A DNA stretch of 64,000 bases, taken from Ruegeria atlantica (GTDB taxonomy: Bacteria; Pseudomonadota; Alphaproteobacteria; Rhodobacterales; Rhodobacteraceae). The notes beneath the pieces are model-generated. The model ran no database searches and was not told where the DNA came from. It was given only the letters and a program-made list of their open reading frames with translations. Below are positions 26,478 to 35,950 of the stretch, piece after piece (within the stretch, counting starts at the first letter, position 1; each line of letters opens with the position of its first letter). A program made the position numbers and the translations under genes. Where the stretch lies: positions 248,001 through 312,000 of the forward strand of contig NZ_WQCG01000001.1 in assembly GCF_013032505.1 (NCBI RefSeq). Direction: 5' to 3'.

Positions 26478-27173
26478 ATGAATATGTCCGCTGATCAGCC
26501 CACGGTTCTGGTTGTTGAGGATGAGCCGGCTCAGCGCGAAGTGCTGGCCTACAATCTTGAAGCCGAAGGGTTTCGCGTATCCAAGGCGGCCAATGGTGAC
26601 GAGGCGTTGCTATTGGTCGATGAAGACAGCCCCGATATCATTGTTTTGGACTGGATGATGCCCAATCTCAGCGGCATCGAAGTGTGCCGCCGCCTGAAGA
26701 CACGTCCGGATACACGTGCAATACCGATCATCATGCTGTCCGCACGGTCCGAAGAGGTGGACAAGGTCCGCGGCCTGGAAACTGGTGCGGATGACTATGT
26801 GGTCAAACCGTATTCAGTTGTCGAACTCATGGCGCGCGTACGTACGCAACTGCGCCGGGTTCGCCCAGCAACGGTCGGTATCCGGCTGGAGTTCGATGAT
26901 ATCATTTTGGACTCCGAAACCCACAAGGTCAGCCGGGGCAGCAAGCCTTTGAAACTGGGCCCGACCGAATTTCGTTTGCTGAGCACGTTCATGGAGAAGC
27001 CCGGCCGTGTCTGGAGCCGTGAGCAGTTATTGGACCGGGTCTGGGGTCGTGACATTTACGTCGACACCAGAACGGTAGATGTTCATATCGGTCGCTTGCG
27101 CAAAGCGTTGACACAGCACGGTGGCAACGACCCGGTGCGCACTGTCCGCGGTGCAGGATACGCGCTGGGGTAA
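26478..27173 (+). CDS. phoB: Phosphate regulon response regulator PhoB
   Basis: 231 residues. Receiver domain about 9-125 with acceptor Asp58 in DIIVLDWMMPNLSG and the conserved Lys in YVVKPYSVVEL; winged-helix OmpR/PhoB DNA-binding domain about 140-230 with TEFRLLSTFMEKPGRVWSREQLLDRVWGRD and RTVDVHIGRLRKAL. AGGAG lies close upstream of the ATG. It binds the Pho box before pstS (by family knowledge). Last gene of the pho-pst cluster. Confidence 0.95.
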   Translation: MNMSADQPTVLVVEDEPAQREVLAYNLEAEGFRVSKAANGDEALLLVDEDSPDIIVLDWMMPNLSGIEVCRRLKTRPDTRAIPIIMLSARSEEVDKVRGLETGADDYVVKPYSVVELMARVRTQLRRVRPATVGIRLEFDDIILDSETHKVSRGSKPLKLGPTEFRLLSTFMEKPGRVWSREQLLDRVWGRDIYVDTRTVDVHIGRLRKALTQHGGNDPVRTVRGAGYALG

Positions 27174-27182
27174 ACTAAAGGG

Positions 27183-27206
27183 CAGGGCGGACAGCCCTGT
27201 TCTATG
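27183..27206 (+). terminator. Weak terminator-like hairpin after phoB
   Basis: CAGGGC (27183-27188) pairs with GCCCTG (27194-27199) around GGACA, with TTCT following. Ten bases after the phoB stop. Short stem and short T-run make it weak. Confidence 0.4.
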
Positions 27207-27298
27207 CGGTTTACTCATAGAACGATGCGAAACTGTGGCTGTTATTCGCATAAATCGCAGGGTATTTTGCCTTAAGTCTCATCAAGCGGAGAAGCAAA

Positions 27299-28528
27299 AT
27301 GAACGCCCCGAACACCAAACCGACTTTGCGAGCCAAAGACGCACCTGATATGGGGACGTTCTCGTGGGATGATCCGTTTCGTTTGACGGATCAATTGACC
27401 GAAGACGAGCGTATGATCGCCGCCAGCGCACAGGCTTATTCTCAAGAGAAGCTTCAACCGCGGGTTCTGGAAGCCTTCCAAAGCGAAGAAACCGACCCGG
27501 AAATCTTCCGTGAAATGGGTGAGATGGGTCTTTTGGGCACGACGATCCCCGAAGAATATGGCGGCCTTGGCGGCGGATATGTGTCATACGGGCTGGTCGC
27601 GCGCGAGGTTGAGCGTGTGGATTCCGGTTACCGCTCGATGATGTCGGTGCAAAGTTCTTTGGTGATGTACCCGATCTATGCCTATGGAAGCGAAGAACAA
27701 CGCCGGAAGTACCTTCCGAAACTGGCCAGCGGCGAATGGATCGGTTGCTTTGGCCTGACCGAGGCTGATGCGGGTTCGGATCCAGCCGGCATGAAAACCC
27801 GCGCTGAAAAGATCGATGGCGGCTATCGGTTGACCGGCAGCAAGATGTGGATCTCGAATTCGCCCATCGCGGACGTCTTTGTTGTATGGGCCAAGTCCGA
27901 TGCACATGATGGCAAGATCCGTGGCTTTGTTTTGGACAAGGGCCTCAATGGTCTGAGCGCGCCAAAAATTCAAAACAAAATGAGCCTGCGGGCGTCTATC
28001 ACAGGTGAAATTGTTCTGGATGGCGTCGAAGTGGACGAGGGCGCTTTGCTGCCCCATGTTCAAGGCTTGAAAGGTCCGTTTGGTTGCTTGAACCGTGCTC
28101 GTTATGGGATCAGTTGGGGTGTGATGGGAGCTGCTGAATGCTGCTGGCACGGCGCACGTCAGTACGGTCTGGACCGCAAACAGTTCAATAAGCCACTGGC
28201 GCAGACTCAACTGTTCCAACGTAAACTGGCCAATATGCAAACCGAAATCGCCCTCGGCCTGCAAGCGAGCCTGCGCGTCGGCCGTCTGATGGATCAAGCC
28301 GAAGCTGCGCCCGAGATGATTTCAATCGTAAAGCGCAACAACTGCGGCAAAGCGCTGGAGATTGCACGGATGGCCCGCGACATGCATGGGGGCAATGGCA
28401 TCTCGCTGGAATTCCAGGTGATCCGTCATATGGTCAATCTGGAAACCGTGAATACCTATGAAGGCACACATGACGTTCATGCGCTGATCCTGGGGCGGGC
28501 ACAGACTGGTCTACAAGCCTTCTACTAG
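27299..28528 (+). CDS. gcdH: Glutaryl-CoA dehydrogenase (acyl-CoA dehydrogenase family)
   Basis: 409 residues. FAD enzyme that oxidises and decarboxylates glutaryl-CoA to crotonyl-CoA in lysine/tryptophan/aromatic degradation. Visible: [45 protein letters not shown] (FAD/substrate), [21 protein letters not shown], and the catalytic Glu388 in [20 protein letters not shown]. The TYEGTHD form and [12 protein letters not shown] match GcdH rather than short-chain dehydrogenases. AGCGGAG precedes the ATG. No partner regulator or CoA transferase is next to it. Confidence 0.87.
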   Translation: MNAPNTKPTLRAKDAPDMGTFSWDDPFRLTDQLTEDERMIAASAQAYSQEKLQPRVLEAFQSEETDPEIFREMGEMGLLGTTIPEEYGGLGGGYVSYGLVAREVERVDSGYRSMMSVQSSLVMYPIYAYGSEEQRRKYLPKLASGEWIGCFGLTEADAGSDPAGMKTRAEKIDGGYRLTGSKMWISNSPIADVFVVWAKSDAHDGKIRGFVLDKGLNGLSAPKIQNKMSLRASITGEIVLDGVEVDEGALLPHVQGLKGPFGCLNRARYGISWGVMGAAECCWHGARQYGLDRKQFNKPLAQTQLFQRKLANMQTEIALGLQASLRVGRLMDQAEAAPEMISIVKRNNCGKALEIARMARDMHGGNGISLEFQVIRHMVNLETVNTYEGTHDVHALILGRAQTGLQAFY

Positions 28529-28645
28529 GATACTCTGAACATCGCATAATTGGTATTATGTAAAAAATGCATTGCGCGATTGGGGCTTTCCTCTAATCGC
28601 CAATGCCTTACGATGTGTTTCTAAACGTGCGGTTTGGAGTCTCAG

Positions 28646-29413
28646 ATGAATTTGAATGGCAAGACTGTGGTTGTCACCGGTGCGGCCAGCGGTATCGGTA
28701 AAGGTCTGGTGACCCGGTTTGCAAGCGAAGGTGCACAAGTCGTTGGCGCTGACATCGACACTGTCGCCATGACGTCCGTTGCAAATGACATCAACGGCCA
28801 CGCGTTCACTTGCGATGTTTCGGACGAATCCAGCATCAAGGCACTTATCGATCATGTCGAAGATGAACTCGGCCCGATCGATCTGTTTTGTGCAAATGCC
28901 GGGATTCTGACACTTGGTGGCCTGGATACTCCGGATGCAGATTGGGACCGGATATGGAAAATCAATGTCATGTCGCATGTCTGGACAGCGCGGCATCTGG
29001 TGCCGCGTATGATCGCGCGCGGCGGCGGTTATATCATGACGACGGCCTCGGCTGCGGGTTTGCTGAACCAACCTGGCGCTGCACCATATGGTGTTTCTAA
29101 ACACGCCGCTGTGGGATTCGCAGAATGGCTTTCGCTGACTTATGGCCACAAAGGCCTGCGTGTTTCCGTTTTGTGTCCGCAAGCAGTTCGGTCTGAAATG
29201 ACCCGTGGTTTTGAGGATTCGGTGGCATCAATTGACGGTATGTTAGAGCCAGAAGACGTGGCTGACGCCTGTGTCAAAGCCATTGAAGCCGAACAATTTC
29301 TGGTGCTGCCGCATCCGAAGGTGCTGGATTACATTCGACACAAAACCAGTGACTATGATCGCTGGCTGGACGGAATGAACAAGTTAAATCAAAAATTTAT
29401 CAAAGAGTATTAA
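28646..29413 (+). CDS. Short-chain dehydrogenase/reductase (SDR)
   Basis: 255 residues from ATG 28646, nine bases after GGAG (a TTG at 28634 would overlap it). Classical SDR: cofactor motif VTGAASGIGKG (about 10-20), NAG at CANAGILTLGG, catalytic Ser in TTASAAGL, YxxxK at YGVSKHAAVG. Substrate unknown. Its end overlaps the convergent tesB by 4 bases. The GcdH gene 120 bases upstream runs in the same direction, but a direct link is not shown. Confidence 0.87.
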   Translation: MNLNGKTVVVTGAASGIGKGLVTRFASEGAQVVGADIDTVAMTSVANDINGHAFTCDVSDESSIKALIDHVEDELGPIDLFCANAGILTLGGLDTPDADWDRIWKINVMSHVWTARHLVPRMIARGGGYIMTTASAAGLLNQPGAAPYGVSKHAAVGFAEWLSLTYGHKGLRVSVLCPQAVRSEMTRGFEDSVASIDGMLEPEDVADACVKAIEAEQFLVLPHPKVLDYIRHKTSDYDRWLDGMNKLNQKFIKEY

Positions 29414-30279
29414 GGTCTTTTTTGCGCTTTGCGCATCAGACCTTCCTGTGCGACCGAGGCAACCAAAGTTCCATCTTGGGCATAAATCGAGCCTCGGTTA
29501 AAGTTGCGCCCTCGCCCGCTCCATGGTGAATCCATGGAATACAAGTGCCAGTTTTCGAAATGAATTGGCGCATGGAACCACATCGCGTGATCCAAGCTAG
29601 CCGCATTGACCTCGCCGGTGAACCAGCTGAGACCGTGGGGTCGCATGCCTGATCCCATCAGGTACATGTCCGAGGCATAGGTCATCAACAATTGCTGTGT
29701 AACGGCATCGGCGCCGGCCGCACCGGGCATGCGGAACCAGACCTGATTGCGATCATCCGTCTTTTCAGGGTTAAACGGGTCCAGATGGCTGGCTTCTCGC
29801 ACCTCGATGGGTCGCTCTCGTGTCAACTCTCCGCGCAGGTGTTTAGGCACCAGGTCAACATACTTTTGGCGCAGTTCTGTGCGCGACGGATAGCTTTCGG
29901 GCGCTTCCATCTGAGGCATCTCGTGATGATGATCCCATCCTTCATCCTGAATGTGGAACGATGCCGAAACGTTAAGTATTTGTTTTCCATGCTGGATCGC
30001 GACCACGCGGCGCGTTGTAAAAGAACCTCCATCTCGCGCCCTATCAACCTGATAAATAACGGGAATAGACGGATCACCGGGGCGAATAAAATACGCGTGC
30101 AGAGAATGGCACAGTCGTCCCTCGACAGTTCGACAAGCCGCCGCCAGCGCCTGCGATACAACTTGCCCACCGTAGATACGTGTCGGAGTTTCGCCACCTG
30201 ACCCTGTGCCCCGAAACAAATCCACCTCTAGTCTTTCAAGGTCCAAAAGATTCAGAAGGACACGTTCTGCTTCGGTCAT
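29410..30279 (-). CDS. tesB: Acyl-CoA thioesterase II (TesB)
   Basis: 289 residues from ATG 30279 (GGAGAG upstream; the longer frame to 30345 adds non-conserved residues). Double hotdog fold: VDLFRGTGSGGETPTRIYGGQVVSQALAAACRTVEG in the first, HGLSWFTGEVNAASLDHAMWFH (conserved Asp of the catalytic triad in SLDHAMWF) in the second. It hydrolyses acyl-CoA to free acid and CoA. It lies downstream of the hydrolase gene with 49 bases between. Confidence 0.92.
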   Translation of the reverse strand: MTEAERVLLNLLDLERLEVDLFRGTGSGGETPTRIYGGQVVSQALAAACRTVEGRLCHSLHAYFIRPGDPSIPVIYQVDRARDGGSFTTRRVVAIQHGKQILNVSASFHIQDEGWDHHHEMPQMEAPESYPSRTELRQKYVDLVPKHLRGELTRERPIEVREASHLDPFNPEKTDDRNQVWFRMPGAAGADAVTQQLLMTYASDMYLMGSGMRPHGLSWFTGEVNAASLDHAMWFHAPIHFENWHLYSMDSPWSGRGRNFNRGSIYAQDGTLVASVAQEGLMRKAQKRP

Positions 30280-30328
30280 TGGCGACTCTCCGTTTGGGAT
30301 TGAAAAAGGCGTATCAGTGCCACACGGG

Positions 30329-31558
30329 TCATTCAACCAAAGCACCCATCACCAGTGCTTTCAGTTCGGATCGGGATGGGTAAGAACTGGATGGAGACAA
30401 TTGTGTAAAGAATACGGCTGACAAGTCGTTACAGCGATCTAACCAAAAGAACGTCGAAGCCATACCACCCCAACTGAAGTCCCCCACAGATCCTGGTGTC
30501 CGAGTTCTGCCGGGATTGATGATGACGGACCCGGCCAGACCAAATCCCATGCCTTCCATCGGTTGTTCGGCAAAGCTCTGCGGGCCCATCGAAGCAATAT
30601 CGCCCGGTAAGTGGTTGTGCAGCATAAAGTCCACCGTCTTTGGTCCCAGCAGGCGGTGGCCGTTGCCCTGCCCCCTGTTCCGCATCATTTCGACGAATTT
30701 GGCGTAATCATCAATCGTGCTGACTAGACCACCACCGCCCGAAAACGTCGTTGCGTTTTCGAATGGAGAGGTGCCAGCCTCATCCGTCAATCGTAGAGGA
30801 TTATCGCCGGTTTCCGCTGAATTCAGCGCCATCGCATCACCGGCCAATGGCGTATAGAGCGACGCAAACCGATCCCCTGCCCCTTTGGGAACGGAAAAGC
30901 CCGTCTCGGCCATTGCAAGCGGCTCAAGTATTTCTTCTGCGAAAAATTGATCCAGGGTTTTGCCAGAAACGACTTCGACTACGCGACCCAAAACGTCAGT
31001 GGAAACCGAGTATTCCCAACGGGTTCCGGGTTGGAACGCCAGCGGGAGTTCGGCCAATGCTTCAATCCTCGCTTTCAACGGCCCTTGATTTGGCCCGAAT
31101 ATCAGCTTCCGCTCCTCCATTGCGACCGGCAAAACACCGGGATTAAACGAATAACTGAAACCGCTTGTATGTGTCAGAAGCTGATGCAATGTCGGGGATG
31201 GGGCAACCTCGGTTTGATCCAGCCGCTCTGCACCTGGAACAAGAGCTTGGGTTGCGGAGAATTCCGGTAAGAATTCAGAGAGTTGCGCGTCGAGGTGAAA
31301 CAGCCCGCGCTCTGCCAGCATCATCACCGCGACTGAGGTGGTAGGTTTTGTCATCGAATAGATGCGCACAAGCGTATCACGCTGGAACGGCAGATTCTTC
31401 TCGACGCTTCTGAGGCCACAGGTGTGAAAAAACGCCTCGGACCCGTGTTGGGTCAATAGCAATGAACTGCCCGCGTATTTGCGTTCATCGACATAACGCT
31501 GCATCCAGTCCCTTATGCGGTTCAGTCGGGCAGTATCTAGAGTCGTCTGGCTGCACAT
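30329..31558 (-). CDS. Beta-lactamase-fold serine hydrolase/esterase (class C family)
   Basis: 409 residues from ATG 31558, which has GAGGAGG upstream; a longer frame to 31675 is unlikely. SxxK motif Ser68-MT-Lys71 (RIYSMTKPTTSVAVMML) and the YxN-equivalent YSVSTDVLGRVVEVVSG are present. No signal peptide is visible, so it is probably a cytoplasmic esterase of EstB type rather than an antibiotic resistance enzyme. The same strand continues with tesB, suggesting an ester/acyl catabolic role (inference). Confidence 0.85.
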   Translation of the reverse strand: MCSQTTLDTARLNRIRDWMQRYVDERKYAGSSLLLTQHGSEAFFHTCGLRSVEKNLPFQRDTLVRIYSMTKPTTSVAVMMLAERGLFHLDAQLSEFLPEFSATQALVPGAERLDQTEVAPSPTLHQLLTHTSGFSYSFNPGVLPVAMEERKLIFGPNQGPLKARIEALAELPLAFQPGTRWEYSVSTDVLGRVVEVVSGKTLDQFFAEEILEPLAMAETGFSVPKGAGDRFASLYTPLAGDAMALNSAETGDNPLRLTDEAGTSPFENATTFSGGGGLVSTIDDYAKFVEMMRNRGQGNGHRLLGPKTVDFMLHNHLPGDIASMGPQSFAEQPMEGMGFGLAGSVIINPGRTRTPGSVGDFSWGGMASTFFWLDRCNDLSAVFFTQLSPSSSYPSRSELKALVMGALVE

Positions 31559-31753
31559 GGGATTTTGAACCTCCTCGATCGGTCTCGATAATCTTGACCG
31601 GTGACACACTGAATTAACAGAGGAATTCCAGATTTTTCGCACCGCGATCAACTGCTCGTGCGCGTCGGTCGTCACGCCTGTACACTGGGCACGTTACAGA
31701 TTCGTCCGGTGGTTCAGAGTTCGTTTCAAAGATTCTCGTTTCGGAGTTAGACA

Positions 31754-32362
31754 ATGACGCAGACCATAGATTTCATTTTCGATTTCTGCAGCCCTAACGC
31801 ATTTTTGGCCCATAAGGTTTTGCCCGAATTGGCGGAACGGCACGGTATGCAAGTGAGCCATGTTCCTGTGCTGCTGCCCACGATATTCAAGGCGACGCAT
31901 AATCAAAATCCGTTCGAGGCGTTCTCGGAAAACCGCCAGAAGTCAGCCTATCTGACCCATGACCTTCATCGATTTGCCCGCAGACGCAGTATTAACTTTC
32001 ATATGAGCCCACATTTCCCGGTGAACACTAAATTCGCCATGCGAGGTGCTGTGTTCGCCTCGGGAAAATCGTGGGAAGCCAAATATATAAGCGCAATTTT
32101 TGATGCGATTTGGGTACACGGTCAAAAGGTCGATGAACTGGGTGTGCTGATGGATATTCTGCAGGAAAACAGTCTTCCTACACGAAAGATCCGCGAGGCC
32201 ATGACGGGTGCCGAGGTGAAACAGCAGCTGAAGGAACAATCCAAAGCAGCCGTAAAGCGTGGCGCGTTTGGGGTGCCCACGATGTTCGTGGGCCCCGAGA
32301 TGTTTTTTGGCAAGAACAGCCTAGGCAATATGGAGCTAGAGCTTTCTAAGTCGACCGTCTGA
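31754..32362 (+). CDS. 2-hydroxychromene-2-carboxylate isomerase-like / DsbA-family (kappa GST) protein
   Basis: 202 residues. DSBA-like thioredoxin fold: FIFDFCSPNAFLAHKVLPELAERHG, then HMSPHFPVNTKFAMRGAVFA, then the cis-Pro loop GAFGVPTMFVGPEMFFGKNSL. The first segment aligns with the active-site region of HCCA isomerases and kappa-class glutathione transferases (DxxSPY/NAY). It probably uses glutathione. Substrate unknown; in this region it may act on an aromatic or halogenated compound. Divergent from the hydrolase gene. Confidence 0.8.
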   Translation: MTQTIDFIFDFCSPNAFLAHKVLPELAERHGMQVSHVPVLLPTIFKATHNQNPFEAFSENRQKSAYLTHDLHRFARRRSINFHMSPHFPVNTKFAMRGAVFASGKSWEAKYISAIFDAIWVHGQKVDELGVLMDILQENSLPTRKIREAMTGAEVKQQLKEQSKAAVKRGAFGVPTMFVGPEMFFGKNSLGNMELELSKSTV

Positions 32363-32370
32363 CAGGAGAC

Positions 32371-33396
32371 TTACGATTCAAGCGCCGCAAGACCGTGCTT
32401 AGCGAATAACGGAACATAAGCCCCGAATACCTGCGCGCGTTTAGGGTCAGAGGCGTTACCATCCAATGCGCGCTTGTAAACACCCTGTAGAATTCCAGCC
32501 ATTCGGAAGAAATTGAACGCCAGATAAAACCCGAAGTTTTCGATGTTGGGGAGACCACGGCGTTGGCAATACTGCCCGATAAACTCTTGATCTGATGGAA
32601 TTCCCAGTGCCCGGCGGTTGATGCCAGCCAGACCGCGCCCCTCTTTACCAGGCGGCAATTGCCACTGCATGATAACAGCGGCCAAATCTGCGTTTGGGTG
32701 TCCGATCGTCGATAGTTCCCAATCCAGGACACCGATACAGCGCGATCCGTTATGCTCGAACATCAGATTGTCGATGCGATAGTCGCCATGTACCAGAGTT
32801 CGCTGACCATCATCGTCTGGAACAGATGACTCGAGCGCGGAAATAAGGGTATCCATCTCAGGGACCGTCGATGTCTCGGACGCGCGGTATTGCTTGGTCC
32901 ATCGGGCAATTTGGCGCTCAAAATAATTGCCCGGAGGGCCATAGTCTGACAGTCCCACTGCGTCGATGTCGATCTCATGCAACTCAGCCAACACGCGGTT
33001 CATTTCGTCGAAGACACCAGTACGGGTGGCGTTGTCGCTTTCGTCCATCGTGGGTTCAAGGAACACCCGTCCCTGTAGGCGTTCCATGATATAGAACGCT
33101 GACCCGATGACGGCATCATCCTCACACAACAGCATCATCTGGGGGACTGGAACCGCGCTGTCCGTCAGCGCTCGCTGTACGCGAAATTCCCGTTCTACAG
33201 CGTGGGCTGATTTCAGCAACACGCCCGGCGGTTTTCGGCGTAGCACGTAAGACTTGGACGGCGTGCGCAGTTCGAACGTTGGGTTGGATTGCCCTATGTC
33301 GAACTTCGTCGCCTCTAACGGGCCCTGATAGCCATCTAGATTTGCGCTCAGGTACGTATTTAGAGACGTCAGATCGAGTTGTGATTTCGATTTCAT
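32371..33396 (-). CDS. Phosphotransferase family protein (APH/ACAD10-like kinase)
   Basis: 341 residues from ATG 33396 (a TTG at 33405 is possible). Aminoglycoside phosphotransferase-like kinase fold: YVLRRKPPGVLLKSAHAVEREFRVQRAL (N-lobe), catalytic HGDYRIDNLMFEHNGSRCIGVLDWELSTIGHPNADLA. This subfamily accompanies acyl-CoA dehydrogenases (fusion in human ACAD10/11) and is thought to phosphorylate 4-hydroxyacyl-CoAs in their breakdown. With acyl-CoA genes around, that role is plausible. The following SDR gene is directly upstream on the same strand (24 bases). Confidence 0.87.
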   Translation of the reverse strand: MKSKSQLDLTSLNTYLSANLDGYQGPLEATKFDIGQSNPTFELRTPSKSYVLRRKPPGVLLKSAHAVEREFRVQRALTDSAVPVPQMMLLCEDDAVIGSAFYIMERLQGRVFLEPTMDESDNATRTGVFDEMNRVLAELHEIDIDAVGLSDYGPPGNYFERQIARWTKQYRASETSTVPEMDTLISALESSVPDDDGQRTLVHGDYRIDNLMFEHNGSRCIGVLDWELSTIGHPNADLAAVIMQWQLPPGKEGRGLAGINRRALGIPSDQEFIGQYCQRRGLPNIENFGFYLAFNFFRMAGILQGVYKRALDGNASDPKRAQVFGAYVPLFAKHGLAALES

Positions 33397-33419
33397 TTCA
33401 AACAACTATGTCCTGTACT

Positions 33420-34238
33420 TTATAGCGCCGCTTCAAAGAGGTTGCCGGCTGTAACCACGTTTAGGCCTCCGGATACCGGGATCACAGCACCGGTCACGTA
33501 GCTGCCGCCACGCCCGCACAGGAACAGCATACACCCGGCGATATCCTCGTCGCGACCAACACGGCCCAGCGGGACAGTCTTGCCAACTTTTTCGCGCGTT
33601 CCCTCATCCGCCGTAGCAAATGCTGTCATACGCGACACAAACGGCCCAGGCGCAAGCGCGTTGACGGTGACGTGGTATGGCGACAATTCCTTGGCCAGAA
33701 TTTTCGTCAGGTGCAGCACTGCAGCTTTGGACGCGGAATAGCTGTATGCGCCGTCACCCATCGGCACTTCACCCATAACCGATCCAACATTGATGACGCG
33801 CGACGGATCTTCAGGTGTTCCGGATTTTATCAGCATCGGCAACAAGCGTTGTGTCAGTTCAAACAGACCTGCAACATTGACAGAGTTAACCTTTTCCCAC
33901 GCATGATGGGGAAACTGCCCGAGCGGTGAACCCCACGAGATGCCTGCATTATTCATAAGGATATCAAGGGTCTCTGTACGGTTTTTGACCTCACTCAACA
34001 TGGCCTGAACACCTTCCTCGGTCCCGACATCGCCACTGAAACCTTCCGCGCTGCCCGGCGCATCCAGTGCATTCAGCTCGGCTGCGACGGCCTCACAGGC
34101 GTCACCCTTACGCGATGCAATCAGCACCCGTGCCCCTGCCCTTACCAGCGCTTCCGCTGCCATCCGGCCGATACCGGTTGCACCGCCCGTTACCAGCGCG
34201 GATTTTCCCTGCAGAGAAAATAATGTTTCAGGGGTCAT
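33420..34238 (-). CDS. Short-chain dehydrogenase/reductase (SDR)
   Basis: 272 residues from ATG 34238, preceded by GAGGAG; a frame to 34322 adds non-conserved residues. Cofactor motif LVTGGATGIGRMAAEAL, catalytic NAG at NNAGISWGSPLG, Ser region INVGSVMG, and YSYSASKAAVLHLTK (YxxxK), then VNALAPGPFVSRMTAF. NAD(P)-dependent oxidation or reduction of an unknown substrate. It precedes the kinase-like gene and may be in its operon, next to acyl-CoA catabolism. Confidence 0.88.
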   Translation of the reverse strand: MTPETLFSLQGKSALVTGGATGIGRMAAEALVRAGARVLIASRKGDACEAVAAELNALDAPGSAEGFSGDVGTEEGVQAMLSEVKNRTETLDILMNNAGISWGSPLGQFPHHAWEKVNSVNVAGLFELTQRLLPMLIKSGTPEDPSRVINVGSVMGEVPMGDGAYSYSASKAAVLHLTKILAKELSPYHVTVNALAPGPFVSRMTAFATADEGTREKVGKTVPLGRVGRDEDIAGCMLFLCGRGGSYVTGAVIPVSGGLNVVTAGNLFEAAL

Positions 34239-34372
34239 GGTCTGCTCCTCGGTTTTGATTGCTGGCACAAGTTGCGGTTGCCGGCGAAACTTGCACCCAG
34301 CGGAATTCTTGACAACATCCAACGCTGCGCCAAAGTTCCTCCCAACCGAATAACAAGGACAACACAGCTATT

Positions 34373-35374
34373 ATGCAAGCGTTACTCAGCGTCGCTCCGG
34401 GCGGACCGGAAACATTGGAGCTTACCACCCTGCCCGACCCAGTGCCCGGCAAGGGTGAATTGCTTGTGCGGGTCAAAGCCGCCGGGGTTAATTTTCCCGA
34501 TACGTTGATGATCCAGGACCTGTATCAGATCAAGCCACCCAGACCGTTCGCTCCGGGCGGGGAAATCGCGGGCGAAGTTTTGGGAATTGGCGAAGGTGTC
34601 ACCGGGTTCGAGGTTGGCGACCGGGTTCTGGCATTGACCGGATATGGCGGATTTGCCACCCAATTGACTGTCAAAGCCGCCGTAGCGGTCAAATTCCCGG
34701 ACACGATGCCCTTTGATGACGCCGCGTGTTTCATATTCACCTACGGTACGTCCTACCACGCTCTGAAAGATCGCGCTGCTTTGCAACCTGGCGAAACACT
34801 ATTGGTGTTGGGAGCGGCCGGTGGCGTCGGAAGCGCTGCTATTGAGTTGGGCAAAACAATGGGAGCCCGCGTCATCGCGGCGGTATCCTCATCAGAAAAA
34901 GCGGATTTTTGCCGTCAAATCGGGGCGGATGAGGCTATTGTGTACTCCCGTCAGATGGATCGCGACGCTCAAAAGGCTTTTTCAAAAGAAATCAAGTCCG
35001 TAGCAGGTGCGAATGGCGTAGATGTCGTCTATGACGCCGTGGGTGGGGAATACGCCGAACCTGCGCTGCGCAGCATGGCGTGGAATGGCAGGTTTCTTGT
35101 TGTCGGGTTTCCAGCTGGTATTCCCAAGATTCCACTCAATCTACCATTGTTGAAAGGCTGCCAGGTCGTTGGCGTGTTTTGGGGGGCTTCGGTCTATCGT
35201 GATCCCAAAGGCCATACCGAAAATGTTAGCGAATTATTCGACTTATACGCAAAATCTCAGATAAAGCCGCAAATCAGTGCGCGGTATTCTTTGGAGGATG
35301 CCCGCGAGGCCCTAGTCTTACTGAAGGGCCGTTCGGTTCTTGGTAAGGTTGTGGTCACGATGCCTGAAACCTGA
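34373..35374 (+). CDS. NADPH:quinone oxidoreductase family protein (MDR)
   Basis: 333 residues. Medium-chain dehydrogenase/reductase without the structural zinc lobe: GroES-like N-domain (1-125, GELLVRVKAAGVNFPDTLMIQDLYQIKPPRPFAPGGEIAGEV), Rossmann domain with LVLGAAGGVGSAAIELGKTMGARVIA. The ETLLVLGAAGG motif fits quinone/zeta-crystallin types; no catalytic zinc cysteines. Divergent from the SDR-kinase pair; 134 bases between. Confidence 0.88.
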   Translation: MQALLSVAPGGPETLELTTLPDPVPGKGELLVRVKAAGVNFPDTLMIQDLYQIKPPRPFAPGGEIAGEVLGIGEGVTGFEVGDRVLALTGYGGFATQLTVKAAVAVKFPDTMPFDDAACFIFTYGTSYHALKDRAALQPGETLLVLGAAGGVGSAAIELGKTMGARVIAAVSSSEKADFCRQIGADEAIVYSRQMDRDAQKAFSKEIKSVAGANGVDVVYDAVGGEYAEPALRSMAWNGRFLVVGFPAGIPKIPLNLPLLKGCQVVGVFWGASVYRDPKGHTENVSELFDLYAKSQIKPQISARYSLEDAREALVLLKGRSVLGKVVVTMPET

Positions 35375-35500
35375 CTGCTCACCAATGCACAGTTCAAGAT
35401 GTGATGGTATGTGAGACACGCTACTCGCCTGATGAGTGCGCGGGTTGGTGGACATCCATACCTATTCAAGTTTATCAACCAGTAATGGGACGGAGAACGA

Positions 35501-35950
35501 ATGCATAAAGTTCTGATTTTGAACGGTCCGAACCTGAACTTGCTGGGCACACGACAACCCGAGGTTTATGGCCGTACAACACTGAAAATGGTTGAAGAAA
35601 CCTGTGTAAAACACGGCGCGTCAATCGAGTTGGAGGTATCGCACCAGCAATCCAACCACGAAGGCGTGTTGATTGACGCGATCCACGCAGCCAAAGGCAC
35701 GCAAGACGGGATCGTGCTGAACGCCGGAGCGTATACTCACACATCCATCGCTTTGATGGACGCGATTTCCTCGGTCGAATTGCCGGTTGTCGAGGTCCAT
35801 CTGTCGAACATACACGCGCGCGAACCATTTCGGCACAAGTCCTATGTGGCCTCCGTTGCGGTGGGTCAGATTTGCGGTTTTGGCCTTCTAGGCTATGTGA
35901 TGGCGTTGGACGCGTTGTCGGCGCATTTGAAAAATGAGGGGGCTGCATGA
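35501..35950 (+). CDS. aroQ: 3-dehydroquinate dehydratase, type II
   Basis: 149 residues, standard length. Third step of the shikimate pathway. Motifs LILNGPNLNLLGTRQPEVYGRTTL (catalytic Tyr near residue 24), HQQSNHEGVLIDAIHAA, NAGAYTHTSIALMDAI and VEVHLSNIHAREPFRHKSY (catalytic His). GGAG precedes the ATG. Its last codons overlap the start of a luxR-type regulator by 4 bases, an unusual partner. Confidence 0.95.
   Translation: MHKVLILNGPNLNLLGTRQPEVYGRTTLKMVEETCVKHGASIELEVSHQQSNHEGVLIDAIHAAKGTQDGIVLNAGAYTHTSIALMDAISSVELPVVEVHLSNIHAREPFRHKSYVASVAVGQICGFGLLGYVMALDALSAHLKNEGAA

Noticed and set aside
30329..31558. Antibiotic-resistance beta-lactamase
   Set aside because: The fold has SxxK, but no signal peptide is visible and its neighbours are acyl/ester metabolism; EstB-type esterase is more likely.
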